Assembly: GCA_014379885.1 (NCBI GenBank)
Contig: JACMKW010000647.1
Coordinates: forward strand, 1-5,386
Reading direction: 5' to 3'
Length of the DNA: 5,386 bases
Origin: Rhizobacter sp.
Lineage (GTDB): Bacteria; Pseudomonadota; Gammaproteobacteria; Burkholderiales; Burkholderiaceae
In this document: positions 1 through 5,386 of the stretch, piece by piece
How the letters are laid out: every line of letters begins with the position of its first letter
Position numbering within the stretch: the stretch's first letter is position 1
Translations under genes and position numbers: made by a program
Notes under the pieces: model-generated
The model's database searches: none
Told to the model about the DNA's origin: nothing
The model's input: only the letters and a program-made list of their open reading frames with translations

Positions 1-255
1 ATCGTGCAAATGTGGAGCGAGCTGTTGAACGAACACGGCGGGCCGATGCTGTTCGACTCCTTCAGCATTGCCGATGCCTTCTTCGCGCCGGTGGTCAAGC
101 GCATCGTGGGCTTCGCTTTACCGGTGCCCTCACAGATCGGGGCCTACGTCGAACGTGTGCAGGCCTTGCCCAGCGTGGCAGCCTGGACACGCGACGCTCT
201 GGCTGAGCACGACTTTGTCGAGGTTGACGAGCCCTACCGCGCCGCGCCAACCTGA
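1..255 (+). CDS. Glutathione S-transferase, C-terminal part (5' end outside window)
   Basis: Only the last 84 codons are visible; the frame is open to the window edge, so the gene starts upstream. The visible part fits the all-helical C-terminal domain of a soluble cytosolic GST, which helps bind the hydrophobic co-substrate of glutathione conjugation. Evidence is the segment FSIADAFFAPVVKR (visible residues 21-34), which carries the S-x-x-D N-capping box (S22, D25) typical of GST helix 6. It is followed by a Y-x-x-x-x-x-x-L-P-x-V-x-x-W stretch and an acidic tail ending near EPYR, as in many proteobacterial GstA-like proteins. The glutathione-binding thioredoxin-fold domain is not in view, so class and substrate cannot be told. 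The gene ends in TGA and converges with the next gene after 25 bp; no obvious hairpin terminator lies between them. Confidence 0.85.
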   Translation: MVQMWSELLNEHGGPMLFDSFSIADAFFAPVVKRIVGFALPVPSQIGAYVERVQALPSVAAWTRDALAEHDFVEVDEPYRAAPT

Positions 256-280
256 AAGCATGGCGCGTTGCCTTGGCCGG

Positions 281-604
281 TCACAGCAGGGTTGGGGCGT
301 CGTACGGGTTGGTGGAGAGCAGGGTCTTCACCCGCTCTTGCTCGGCCTTCTGCAGTTTCAGCTGATCGAGTTCGGGCTGCGTGATGGGAATGCCCATCTC
401 TTCGAGCAGCTTGAGCTGTTCGCGGGTGGGCAGGATGATCCGGTGAGACGGCTCAGCGCCAGGGGGCGACACCACCGCCGCGGTGTCGGCCGGCACGGGC
501 TGCTCGCCGCAGACTGCGGGGGTGGCGGGAGCGTCGATCATCTCATCGGGGTACACGTCCACAGGCGTCGTGGGCAGCGTGTACGAAGCGGAACTGATGT
601 TCAT
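281..604 (-). CDS. Small hypothetical protein, 107 aa, function unknown
   Basis: I do not recognise this protein. The N-terminal half (about residues 1-55) is rich in Pro, Ala, Thr and Val and is probably disordered. The C-terminal half (about 57-98) is strongly charged and likely helical, starting LPTREQLKLLEEMGIPI and continuing with an E/Q/K/L-rich stretch that could form an amphipathic or coiled helix. There is one cysteine (C32), no signal peptide and no membrane segment, so it is probably cytoplasmic. The frame could be read from an ATG at 715, but I chose the ATG at 604 because a GAGG Shine-Dalgarno lies 5 nt before it. The longer start would also run through the inverted repeat at 671-702. 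The gene is divergent from cca and converges with the GST gene. It reads as a real gene because the frame is clean, the ribosome site is good, and no better frame covers the stretch. Confidence 0.65.
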   Translation of the reverse strand: MNISSASYTLPTTPVDVYPDEMIDAPATPAVCGEQPVPADTAAVVSPPGAEPSHRIILPTREQLKLLEEMGIPITQPELDQLKLQKAEQERVKTLLSTNPYDAPTLL

Positions 605-609
605 ACGAA

Positions 610-613
610 CCTC
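610..613 (-). promoter_or_regulatory. Shine-Dalgarno of the 107-aa hypothetical gene
   Basis: On the - strand the sequence reads GAGG, then 5 nt (TTCGT), then ATG at 604. This is the best ribosome binding site in the frame and decides the start at 604 over the upstream ATG at 715. Confidence 0.55.
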
Positions 614-670
614 GGGAAAGTGAGTGGAGTGAAGAAGGCAATCGTGCGCATTGGGCGTCTCGCCGCATGC

Positions 671-702
671 ACCCACAAGCTGGGAGCCACGCCAGCTTGG
701 GT
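671..702. promoter_or_regulatory. Inverted repeat in the divergent intergenic region upstream of cca
   Basis: A perfect 7-bp inverted repeat, AAGCTGG (677-683) and CCAGCTT (692-698), encloses an 8-nt loop. It extends outward as ACCC (671-674) and GGGT (699-702) with a 2-nt bulge (AC, 675-676), giving 11 potential pairs. It lies 27 nt before the cca start and about 67 nt before the start of the divergent small gene. No T-run follows on either strand, so it does not look like an intrinsic terminator. It could be a dyad operator for one or both divergent genes, or a stem-loop in the cca 5' leader. The repeat is seen directly; the function is inference. The rest of the 605-729 gap shows no convincing sigma-70 promoter. 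Confidence 0.45.
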
Positions 703-729
703 CAACCCTAGCCACCTACACTGCCCGTC

Positions 730-1956
730 ATGAAGATGTGGATGGTCGGTGGTGCGGTGCGCGACGCCCTGCTGGGGCTGCCGGTGAACGACCGCGACTG
801 GGTTGCGGTGGGTGCCACGCCGCAGGAAATGGTCGACGCCGGCTACACGCCGGTGGGCAAAGACTTCCCGGTCTTCCTGCACCCGGTCACCAAAGAAGAA
901 GTGGCGCTCGCGCGCACCGAGCGCAAGTCGGCGCCCGGCTACCGCGGCTTCACCATCCACGCCGACCCGAGCGTCACGCTGGAAGAAGACCTGCTGCGCC
1001 GCGACCTGACCCTCAACGCGATCGCACAGGCCGAAGACGGCACGCTCATCGACCCCCACGGCGGCCAGCGCGACCTGCACGACAAGGTGCTGCGCCACGT
1101 GTCGCCCGCCTTCGCCGAAGACCCGGTGCGCGTTCTTCGCCTGGCGCGTTTTGCGGCGCGTTTTGCCGATTTCAGCGTGGCGCCCGAAACCCAGGCCTTG
1201 ATGCAGCAGATGGTGCTCGCCGGCGAGGTGGATGCCCTGGTACCCGAGCGTGTGTGGCAAGAGCTGGCGCGCGGCCTGATGGAGCAACGGCCCTCGCGCA
1301 TGTTCGAGGTGCTGCGCGGCTGCGGCGCACTCGCGCGCTTGCTGCCTGAAGTGGATTGCCTGTGGGGCGTGCCGCAACCCGCTGCCCACCATCCTGAGGT
1401 CGACACCGGCGTGCACCTGATGCTGGTGCTCGACATGGCGGCGCAATTGAACACGCCGCTGACCGTGCGATTCGCCTGTCTCGGCCACGACCTGGGCAAG
1501 GGCACCACACCGGCCGAAGAGTGGCCACGTCACATCGCCCACGAAGCGCGCAGCGCGAAGCTGGTACGGGCTGTGTGCGAACGCCTGCGTGTGCCTACCG
1601 ATTGCCGCGAACTGGCCGAAGCCGTGGCACGCGAGCATGGCAACGTGCACCGCAGCGAGTCGTTCGACGCCGCGGCGGTGATGCGCCTGCTGGAGCGCTG
1701 TGATGCCTGGCGCCGGCCTCAACGTTTTGCCGAGCTGCTGCTGGCCTGCGAATGCGACGCGCGCGGACGCACCGGCTTTGAAGACCGCCCTTACCCACAA
1801 CGCCCGCGCTTGCAGGCGGCACTTGATGCGGCACTGGCAGTGGACAGCGCCACCATCTCAACGCAAGCATTGGAGCGCGGCTGGAAAGGCCCGGCCATCG
1901 GCGATGCGATTCGTCACGCCCGCACCGATGCGGTGGCGGCGGCGCTGGCAGGCTAA
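730..1956 (+). CDS. cca: CCA tRNA nucleotidyltransferase (multifunctional CCA-adding enzyme with HD domain)
   Basis: This cytoplasmic enzyme adds or repairs the 3'-terminal CCA of tRNAs from CTP and ATP without a nucleic acid template. The 408-residue length matches the E. coli enzyme (about 412), and the sequence aligns with it almost without gaps. The nucleotidyltransferase head shows VGGAVRD (6-12), the metal-binding pair D21/D23 in DRDW, the ARTERKS segment (61-67), [10 protein letters not shown] (90-99) and [12 protein letters not shown] (130-141). A C-terminal HD phosphohydrolase domain follows, with H229 in DTGVH and H253-D254 in GHDLGKG, then DAWRRPQR (325-332) and RGRTGFE (345-351). 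The HD domain in gamma- and betaproteobacterial Cca carries phosphatase and phosphodiesterase activities. The ATG at 730 is chosen because [12 protein letters not shown] lines up with the E. coli N-terminus. No clear Shine-Dalgarno precedes it. The gene is monocistronic here, convergent with the peptidase gene 14 bp downstream. Confidence 0.98.
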   Translation: MKMWMVGGAVRDALLGLPVNDRDWVAVGATPQEMVDAGYTPVGKDFPVFLHPVTKEEVALARTERKSAPGYRGFTIHADPSVTLEEDLLRRDLTLNAIAQAEDGTLIDPHGGQRDLHDKVLRHVSPAFAEDPVRVLRLARFAARFADFSVAPETQALMQQMVLAGEVDALVPERVWQELARGLMEQRPSRMFEVLRGCGALARLLPEVDCLWGVPQPAAHHPEVDTGVHLMLVLDMAAQLNTPLTVRFACLGHDLGKGTTPAEEWPRHIAHEARSAKLVRAVCERLRVPTDCRELAEAVAREHGNVHRSESFDAAAVMRLLERCDAWRRPQRFAELLLACECDARGRTGFEDRPYPQRPRLQAALDAALAVDSATISTQALERGWKGPAIGDAIRHARTDAVAAALAG

Positions 1957-1970
1957 GGCAACGCTGAAAT

Positions 1971-2966
1971 TCAACGCGGCGCTTGCAGCCCGGCGTTGAT
2001 GCGCACCAGCAAAGCCGGGTTGCGCGGTGTGGCGCCGGTGGCCAGGAGTGCCACGTTGTCTGCCATGGCTTCTTCGCAGTGAATGACGTAGCCGGTGTTG
2101 CCGCCGAGGCGGCGCAGATAGTCGTGCTTTGCGTCCAGCGCATGCCAGACCGGATGACCATCGCGCAGCACCGCGCGCGACACATCGGCGTCAGGGTCGG
2201 GCTCGACTTCGAGCAACCGAACCTCCATCACGCTGAAGAAACTCTCGCCCGGCTCCAGCACCGTTCGTGAGGCCACGAGCACCGGGGTGACCCAGGGCGT
2301 GCGGCCATCCACTTGCAGGCGCAGGGCGTGGCGATTTTGCGGCGCGTCGGGGTTGGCAATGCGCACCGGCGCCCACGCCGCAGGAAAGCTCAACTCGGGC
2401 ATCGGCTCGAAACCGATCTCGGTGTACAGCCGTGAGGCCAGCGCAGGCGCGTGGCGCGCTGCCACATGCCAGAGCTCGTGGGCCAACAGCATGGCATCGC
2501 TGTAGCCCGGCACGGAGCCGGTGCCCGCCATCACCACGGCATGGCCACGCGTGTAGGGTGCCCCGGCCGACTCCTGCCCGTTGGAGGCGATCAGCCACAC
2601 CTCGGTGGGCAAGGGAATGCGCAACGCGGCGAACGCTGGCGCCAGGCTGTCGAGCACGGCTTGCCAGCGGGCACGCTGATCGGTGGGCCAGGCGCGTACG
2701 GCGTCGCCGTTCCAGCGGCGAAAGGCATCCAGCGTCACGGGCGTGGCGCTGCTCATCACGGTGCGGCGCTGGAATTCGCTGGTGGCGCCCACCCATTCGT
2801 CGTCTGCCATCAGCAGCGAGCGGCCCACCTCGACGCTGGCAAATCGCACCCGGGTGCCAGGGAAGCCTGTGAAAGCGTCGCCCGGGTCTTGCGCCCATGA
2901 CAGCGGTGCCGCCAGTGCGGCGCCCACTCCCAACAGCACGCTGCGGCGCGTGATGAAACTGCTCAT
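1971..2966 (-). CDS. Tat-exported putative zinc metallopeptidase (HExxH), 331 aa
   Basis: This is a probable periplasmic or secreted protein of uncertain family. The N-terminus has a twin-arginine-like motif (TRRSVLL, R7-R8), a hydrophobic stretch GVGAALAAPL (13-22) and a plausible signal peptidase site after SWA (A25). The mature part contains HELWH (H163, E164, H167), the zinc-binding HExxH motif, in a hydrophobic helix (AMLLAHELWHVAARH). E183 lies 19 residues after E164, in YTEIGFEP. Near the C-terminus, VIHCEEAMADNVALL (294-308) resembles the His-Pro-Glu-Glu/Ala-Asp-Asn segment that I recall in some uncharacterised exported HExxH proteins, with Cys where Pro is usual. Either E183 or a glutamate at 298-299 could be the third zinc ligand. 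Substrate is unknown. An ATG at 3008 is in frame, but it would bury the signal peptide behind 14 residues and lacks a ribosome site, so I prefer 2966. It lies 55 nt after the DUF2905 gene, possibly on the same transcript. Confidence is high for the gene and moderate for peptidase activity. Confidence 0.8.
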   Translation of the reverse strand: MSSFITRRSVLLGVGAALAAPLSWAQDPGDAFTGFPGTRVRFASVEVGRSLLMADDEWVGATSEFQRRTVMSSATPVTLDAFRRWNGDAVRAWPTDQRARWQAVLDSLAPAFAALRIPLPTEVWLIASNGQESAGAPYTRGHAVVMAGTGSVPGYSDAMLLAHELWHVAARHAPALASRLYTEIGFEPMPELSFPAAWAPVRIANPDAPQNRHALRLQVDGRTPWVTPVLVASRTVLEPGESFFSVMEVRLLEVEPDPDADVSRAVLRDGHPVWHALDAKHDYLRRLGGNTGYVIHCEEAMADNVALLATGATPRNPALLVRINAGLQAPR

Positions 2967-2975
2967 GCCTTGCTT

Positions 2976-2982
2976 CCCCCCC
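2976..2982 (-). repeat. Seven-guanine tract just before the peptidase start codon
   Basis: A run of seven C on the + strand (seven G on the coding strand) lies 9-15 nt before the ATG at 2966. It grades into GGGAAG, which could serve as a weak Shine-Dalgarno about 6 nt from the start. A change in tract length would alter ribosome-site spacing, or the reading frame if translation began at 3008. The run is short for phase variation. Confidence 0.5.
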
Positions 2983-3021
2983 ACGGGTAACACCCCGACG
3001 CGCGGCATCAGCAGCTGGGCC

Positions 3022-3219
3022 CTAGATCAGCCAGGAAATCCCCATCGCCACCACGCTGAGCAACACGCTGCTGGTGAGCGGAATGAAAAACTCGTGCCCG
3101 AAGATGCGGAACCGAAAGTCGCCGGGCAGCTTGCCCAGGCCAATTTTCTCCAGCCACTTGTGCAAGAAGCTGAACAGCAACAGCGCGATCAAGATGACCA
3201 GCAACCATCTCAGGCCCAT
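3022..3219 (-). CDS. DUF2905 family small inner-membrane protein, 65 aa
   Basis: A short protein with two predicted membrane helices (about residues 4-19 and 45-64) joined by a basic, glycine-containing loop. The loop carries the family signature GLGKLPGDFRFR (27-38), and the second helix begins FIPLTSSVLLS (45-55). Length and layout match DUF2905, whose function is not known to me. The frame is open to an ATG at 3309, but that longer start would read far into the methyltransferase gene. The ATG at 3219 has a strong GAGGAG ribosome site 9 nt upstream and starts directly with the conserved hydrophobic helix. It begins 13 nt after the methyltransferase stop, with its ribosome site overlapping that stop, so translation is probably coupled. 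It is expected in the inner membrane. Confidence 0.92.
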   Translation of the reverse strand: MGLRWLLVILIALLLFSFLHKWLEKIGLGKLPGDFRFRIFGHEFFIPLTSSVLLSVVAMGISWLI

Positions 3220-3228
3220 GACGCGGTG

Positions 3229-3234
3229 CTCCTC
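3229..3234 (-). promoter_or_regulatory. Shine-Dalgarno of the DUF2905 gene overlapping the upstream stop codon
   Basis: On the - strand, GAGGAG begins inside the TGA stop (3235-3233) of the methyltransferase gene and lies 9 nt before the ATG at 3219. This decides the short start of the DUF2905 gene and suggests translational coupling. Confidence 0.7.
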
Positions 3235-4342
3235 ATAACCGGTGCGTCCGATCGCCTTCGACGAAGCCCAGCGGGGCAGCGTTGAAGGCGGCGTCGCATC
3301 GGCGCGCAAACGCGATCACTTTGAAGAGCTCGCCCATCTCGTGCTCGTTGATCAGCTTTTGCGCATGCGCCACGGTGCGCAGATCGGCAGCTTGCAGCAG
3401 TTCCATCAACCCGCAGTTCAGCAGAAAGCGCGCCTGCGAGGTGTAGCCCAGCACTTCCAGCCCAGCGTTCTGCGCGGCCAGCGCAATGCCGGTGAAGTTG
3501 ACGTGGGCAGTGATGTCTTTCAGGCCCACATCGACCAGCGGGTCGGTGTCGGCCAGGTGGGCGCGGTGGCACATCAACGTGCCTTCGCTGCGCTGCGGGT
3601 GGTAGTACTCGGTGTCGGGGAAACCGTAGTCGATGAAGAAGGCCGCACCGCGTTGCACGCGGTCCGCCAGCGTGGCGATGAAGGCCTCGGCCTGGGGGTG
3701 AATCTCGGTCACCGTGCCGGGGGCGAACGGGCCTTCGAAGGGCGGGCGCAACTCGGTGGGCCGGTCGCTCCAGGCGAAAGCCTCGCCCTGCGCGACCACC
3801 CCACGCTCGAACCATTGCTGGCCGTCGAAGTGCAGCAGTTGCACCGGCATCGCGTCGAGCACCTCGTTGCCGACGATCACGCCGCTGAACGATTCGGGCA
3901 AGGCATCGACCCACTCGACCACATCACCAAAGCGCGCCAGCCGCTCGCGTTGCCGCGCACGCAGGCTGCCAGACAAGTCGACGATGGTGTAGCGGCTGAC
4001 GGCCGCACCGAGTGCGTCGAGCAACTGCTCGGCCAGCGCCCCCGAGCCGGCACCAAACTCCCACACCTCGCTGCTCCCGCTGGCTTGCAGCGCCTGCGCC
4101 ACCTGGCGCGCCAGCGCGCGGCCGAAGAGCGGCGACAACTCGGGTGCCGTCACAAAATCACTGCCCGACGAAGGCATGAGGCCGAACTTGCGGCTGTGGT
4201 TGGCGTAGTAGCCCAGGCCCGGGGCGTAGAGGGCAAGCGCCATGAAACGGTCGAAGGGCATCCAGCCGCTCTGGCGCACGAGGGCCCGCCGGATCAGCGC
4301 AGAAAGTGGCGCCGATGCAAGGGCGGGCTCGTGAGACGTCAT
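3233..4342 (-). CDS. SAM-dependent methyltransferase, NDUFAF7/MidA type (COG1565, DUF185), 369 aa
   Basis: This is a class I SAM-dependent methyltransferase of the family that includes mitochondrial NDUFAF7/MidA. NDUFAF7 dimethylates an arginine of the NDUFS2 subunit during complex I assembly. The bacterial target is not established, so a similar role on NuoD is only inference. Visible family marks are the N-terminal GWMPFDRFMALALYAPGLGYY (about 26-46), FVTAPELSPLFGRALA (63-78), the SAM-binding motif I EFGAGSGALAEQLL (95-108) and GNEVLDAMPVQ (158-168). Further on are TEIHP (212-216), IDYGF (237-241), GTLMCHRAH with DITAHVNFT (254-283) and MGELFKVIAF near the end (336-345). Length is normal for the family. 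The start at 4342 overlaps the DUF2306 stop as ATGA and has no strong ribosome site of its own, which fits coupled translation. An open extension of the same frame to 4888 is antisense-free but overlaps the DUF2306 gene and lacks family similarity, so it was not used. Confidence 0.93.
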   Translation of the reverse strand: MTSHEPALASAPLSALIRRALVRQSGWMPFDRFMALALYAPGLGYYANHSRKFGLMPSSGSDFVTAPELSPLFGRALARQVAQALQASGSSEVWEFGAGSGALAEQLLDALGAAVSRYTIVDLSGSLRARQRERLARFGDVVEWVDALPESFSGVIVGNEVLDAMPVQLLHFDGQQWFERGVVAQGEAFAWSDRPTELRPPFEGPFAPGTVTEIHPQAEAFIATLADRVQRGAAFFIDYGFPDTEYYHPQRSEGTLMCHRAHLADTDPLVDVGLKDITAHVNFTGIALAAQNAGLEVLGYTSQARFLLNCGLMELLQAADLRTVAHAQKLINEHEMGELFKVIAFARRCDAAFNAAPLGFVEGDRTHRL

Positions 4343-4980
4343 CGGTGCATTGTAGAAACCCAGGCTTGCCCCGCGGCGCGTCGCAGCCACCATTCCGCCA
4401 GCAGCAGGTTGGGCACCCAGCACAGCCAGGCGATGGCGGCATAGAGCGGCTCGAACGGCCACGGTGTCGCCAACGCCAGCGACACGTAGATGCGCAAGCT
4501 CACCGCGGCCAGTGTCAGCGCCTGGTTGCGCAGCATCCACTGCCGGTGCTCGGCCACCGAGCCGGCTCGAATGGCCAGCCAACCGCGCAGCCCGGTGTAC
4601 AGCCACACCACGGCCAGCAGGGCAAAGCCGATCTGCCCCACCGCGCCGCCCTGGGCGAAGCGCGACAGCAACAAACCGAACACACCGCCCACCAGCACGC
4701 CCACACCCAGGTAGGTGCGCCCGATCCAACGGTGCACCTGGGGCCGCGCACGGCGCAGGCGGGAAGAAAACTGCCAAGGCCCGAGCGCCAGCGCCAAGGC
4801 GGCGGCGAACACATGGCCATAAATCAGCACCGGGTGGGCGCTGAAGGCGGCCTGCATTTTTTCTCCCACCATGTGACCCGGTGGCCACAGCGCGTAGGCC
4901 AGGAAGGCATAGGCCGCCACCAGCAGCGCGAGGGCATTCAAGGCGCCGAGGCCCAGCCGTTGAGCCAGAAGCGTCTTCAT
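4339..4980 (-). CDS. DUF2306 family integral membrane protein, 213 aa
   Basis: A predicted inner-membrane protein with about six helices (roughly residues 11-32, 50-70, 88-106, 115-135, 153-171 and 179-198). It fits DUF2306 by HVFAAALALALGPWQF (56-71), VHRWIGRTYLGVGVLVGG (82-99) and EHRQWMLRNQALTLAAVSLR (144-163). Conserved-looking histidines H49, H56, H83 and H145 lie near membrane boundaries and could bind a cofactor such as heme, but nothing here proves it. The biochemical function is unknown. The ATG at 4980 follows the MipA-like stop by 3 nt, with no strong ribosome site, so it is probably translationally coupled to that gene. Its own stop overlaps the methyltransferase start by 4 nt. 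The first residues are followed by a hydrophobic helix that acts as a membrane anchor rather than a cleaved signal peptide. Confidence 0.88.
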   Translation of the reverse strand: MKTLLAQRLGLGALNALALLVAAYAFLAYALWPPGHMVGEKMQAAFSAHPVLIYGHVFAAALALALGPWQFSSRLRRARPQVHRWIGRTYLGVGVLVGGVFGLLLSRFAQGGAVGQIGFALLAVVWLYTGLRGWLAIRAGSVAEHRQWMLRNQALTLAAVSLRIYVSLALATPWPFEPLYAAIAWLCWVPNLLLAEWWLRRAAGQAWVSTMHR

Positions 4981-4983
4981 GGT

Positions 4984-5386
4984 TCAGAGCTGAAACTGGT
5001 AGCGCACCGCCAGCATGCCGCTGGTCTGCCGGGTGTTCTGGACGATGGGGCTGTCGGCCGCATCGCGCTGCAGCCGCTTGGCTTGCAACATGGCGTTGAC
5101 GTACCAGTGGCGGCTGAGCGCCATGTCGAAATCAAGCACGAGCTGGCTGCTCTTGAGGCCGGCTTGCGTGCTGAACGGGGCAAAGCCGCTGGCCACCGAC
5201 TGCTCCGGCGTCACGCCGAAAAAGGCACGCGTGTAGCGCTGGTCGGCCCAGGTGATGCCGGGTACGACGCAGAGCGTGGCGTGGGCGCCCAGCTTCAGCG
5301 GCACGCTGAAGCCCAGATCGATCTGCGTGCCCTTGTGGCTGCTGGTGGCATGGTGCGTCGCGGTGGTGAGCGACACCCCCATCAGC
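4984..5386 (-). CDS. MipA/OmpV family outer membrane protein, C-terminal part (5' end outside window)
   Basis: The last 133 codons of a gene that starts beyond the right edge; the frame is open through the window end. The family call rests on FFGVTPEQSVASGFAPF, followed by a GLKSSQLVLDFD strand, SRHWYVNAML, a RLQRDAADSPIV segment, and a final strand MLAVRYQFQL. This order is characteristic of the MipA/OmpV (MltA-interacting protein) barrel. Alternating polar and hydrophobic strands support an outer membrane beta-barrel. MipA in E. coli scaffolds the murein hydrolase MltA with PBP1B, while other members act in osmotic or peptide responses; the role here is unknown. The protein ends in Leu with Phe two residues earlier, rather than the usual terminal Phe of outer membrane proteins. 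It is the first visible gene of the left-running operon and is followed by DUF2306 after 3 nt. Confidence 0.87.
   Translation of the reverse strand, partial: LMGVSLTTATHHATSSHKGTQIDLGFSVPLKLGAHATLCVVPGITWADQRYTRAFFGVTPEQSVASGFAPFSTQAGLKSSQLVLDFDMALSRHWYVNAMLQAKRLQRDAADSPIVQNTRQTSGMLAVRYQFQL

Noticed and set aside
256..280. Possible intrinsic terminator between the GST gene and the small hypothetical gene
   Set aside because: The 25-bp gap has no convincing stem followed by a T-run on either strand.
697..722. Possible sigma-70 promoter for cca (TTGGGT and TACACT)
   Set aside because: The spacer is only 14 bp, the -35-like box lies within the inverted repeat, and the start codon would follow within a few bases.
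68..733. + strand open frame spanning the GST end, the small gene and the cca promoter region
   Set aside because: It overlaps the GST 3' end in another frame and runs antisense to the 107-aa gene; no motif and no ribosome site support it.
601..1800. Long - strand open frame (399 codons) antisense to cca
   Set aside because: It is fully covered by the unmistakable cca gene. Its product is rich in His, Arg, Ala and Gly with no domain, as expected for the antisense of a GC-rich gene.
2191..2900. Open frames on both strands within the peptidase gene
   Set aside because: They are Arg/Ala/Pro-rich shadows of the peptidase, which has a signal peptide and HExxH motif in its own frame.
3242..4444. 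Long + strand open frame (400 codons) antisense to the methyltransferase
   Set aside because: The opposite strand carries a full-length conserved methyltransferase. This frame has low-complexity His/Arg/Gln-rich composition and no recognisable motif.
4343..4888. N-terminal extension of the methyltransferase frame (182 codons), suggesting a fusion
   Set aside because: It overlaps the DUF2306 gene in another frame, has Arg/Gly/Ala-rich shadow composition, and the family's normal N-terminus begins close to the ATG at 4342.

Overview
The window is a dense, GC-rich bacterial chromosome segment. Several gene families (a class I-type Cca with an HD domain, MipA/OmpV, a COG1565-type methyltransferase, and the close protein match to E. 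coli Cca) point to a Gram-negative proteobacterium. The high GC content and protein style suggest a betaproteobacterium of the order Burkholderiales, perhaps Comamonadaceae. The family-level placement is inference; no rRNA or other definitive marker is present. There are no tRNA or rRNA genes, insertion sequences, CRISPR arrays or prophage genes.

Left part (1-730): the 3' end of a glutathione S-transferase gene on the + strand runs into the window. It converges after 25 bp with a small unrecognised gene on the - strand (107 codons). That small gene is divergent from cca, and the 125-bp gap between them holds a clear inverted repeat. Centre-left (730-1956): a complete cca gene for the tRNA CCA-adding enzyme, on the + strand.

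Right part (1971-5386): everything is on the - strand and reads from right to left. The order is the C-terminal end of a MipA/OmpV-type outer membrane protein, a six-helix DUF2306 membrane protein, a NDUFAF7/COG1565-type SAM-dependent methyltransferase, a 65-residue DUF2905 membrane protein, and a Tat-exported putative zinc metallopeptidase. The junctions are 3 nt, a 4-nt ATGA overlap, 13 nt, and 55 nt. The first four genes therefore look like one translationally coupled operon. The peptidase is probably read from the same transcript, but its link is looser. It converges with cca with only 14 bp between the stop codons.

How they work together: Cca is a housekeeping tRNA maturation and repair enzyme. 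The left-running operon is mostly envelope-related (outer membrane, inner membrane and exported proteins) with one methyltransferase. The eukaryotic relative of that methyltransferase acts in respiratory complex I assembly. No dramatic new system such as defence, a mobile element or a biosynthetic cluster is visible. The items most worth a second look are the exported HExxH protein, the coupled operon of poorly characterised families, and the inverted repeat upstream of cca.
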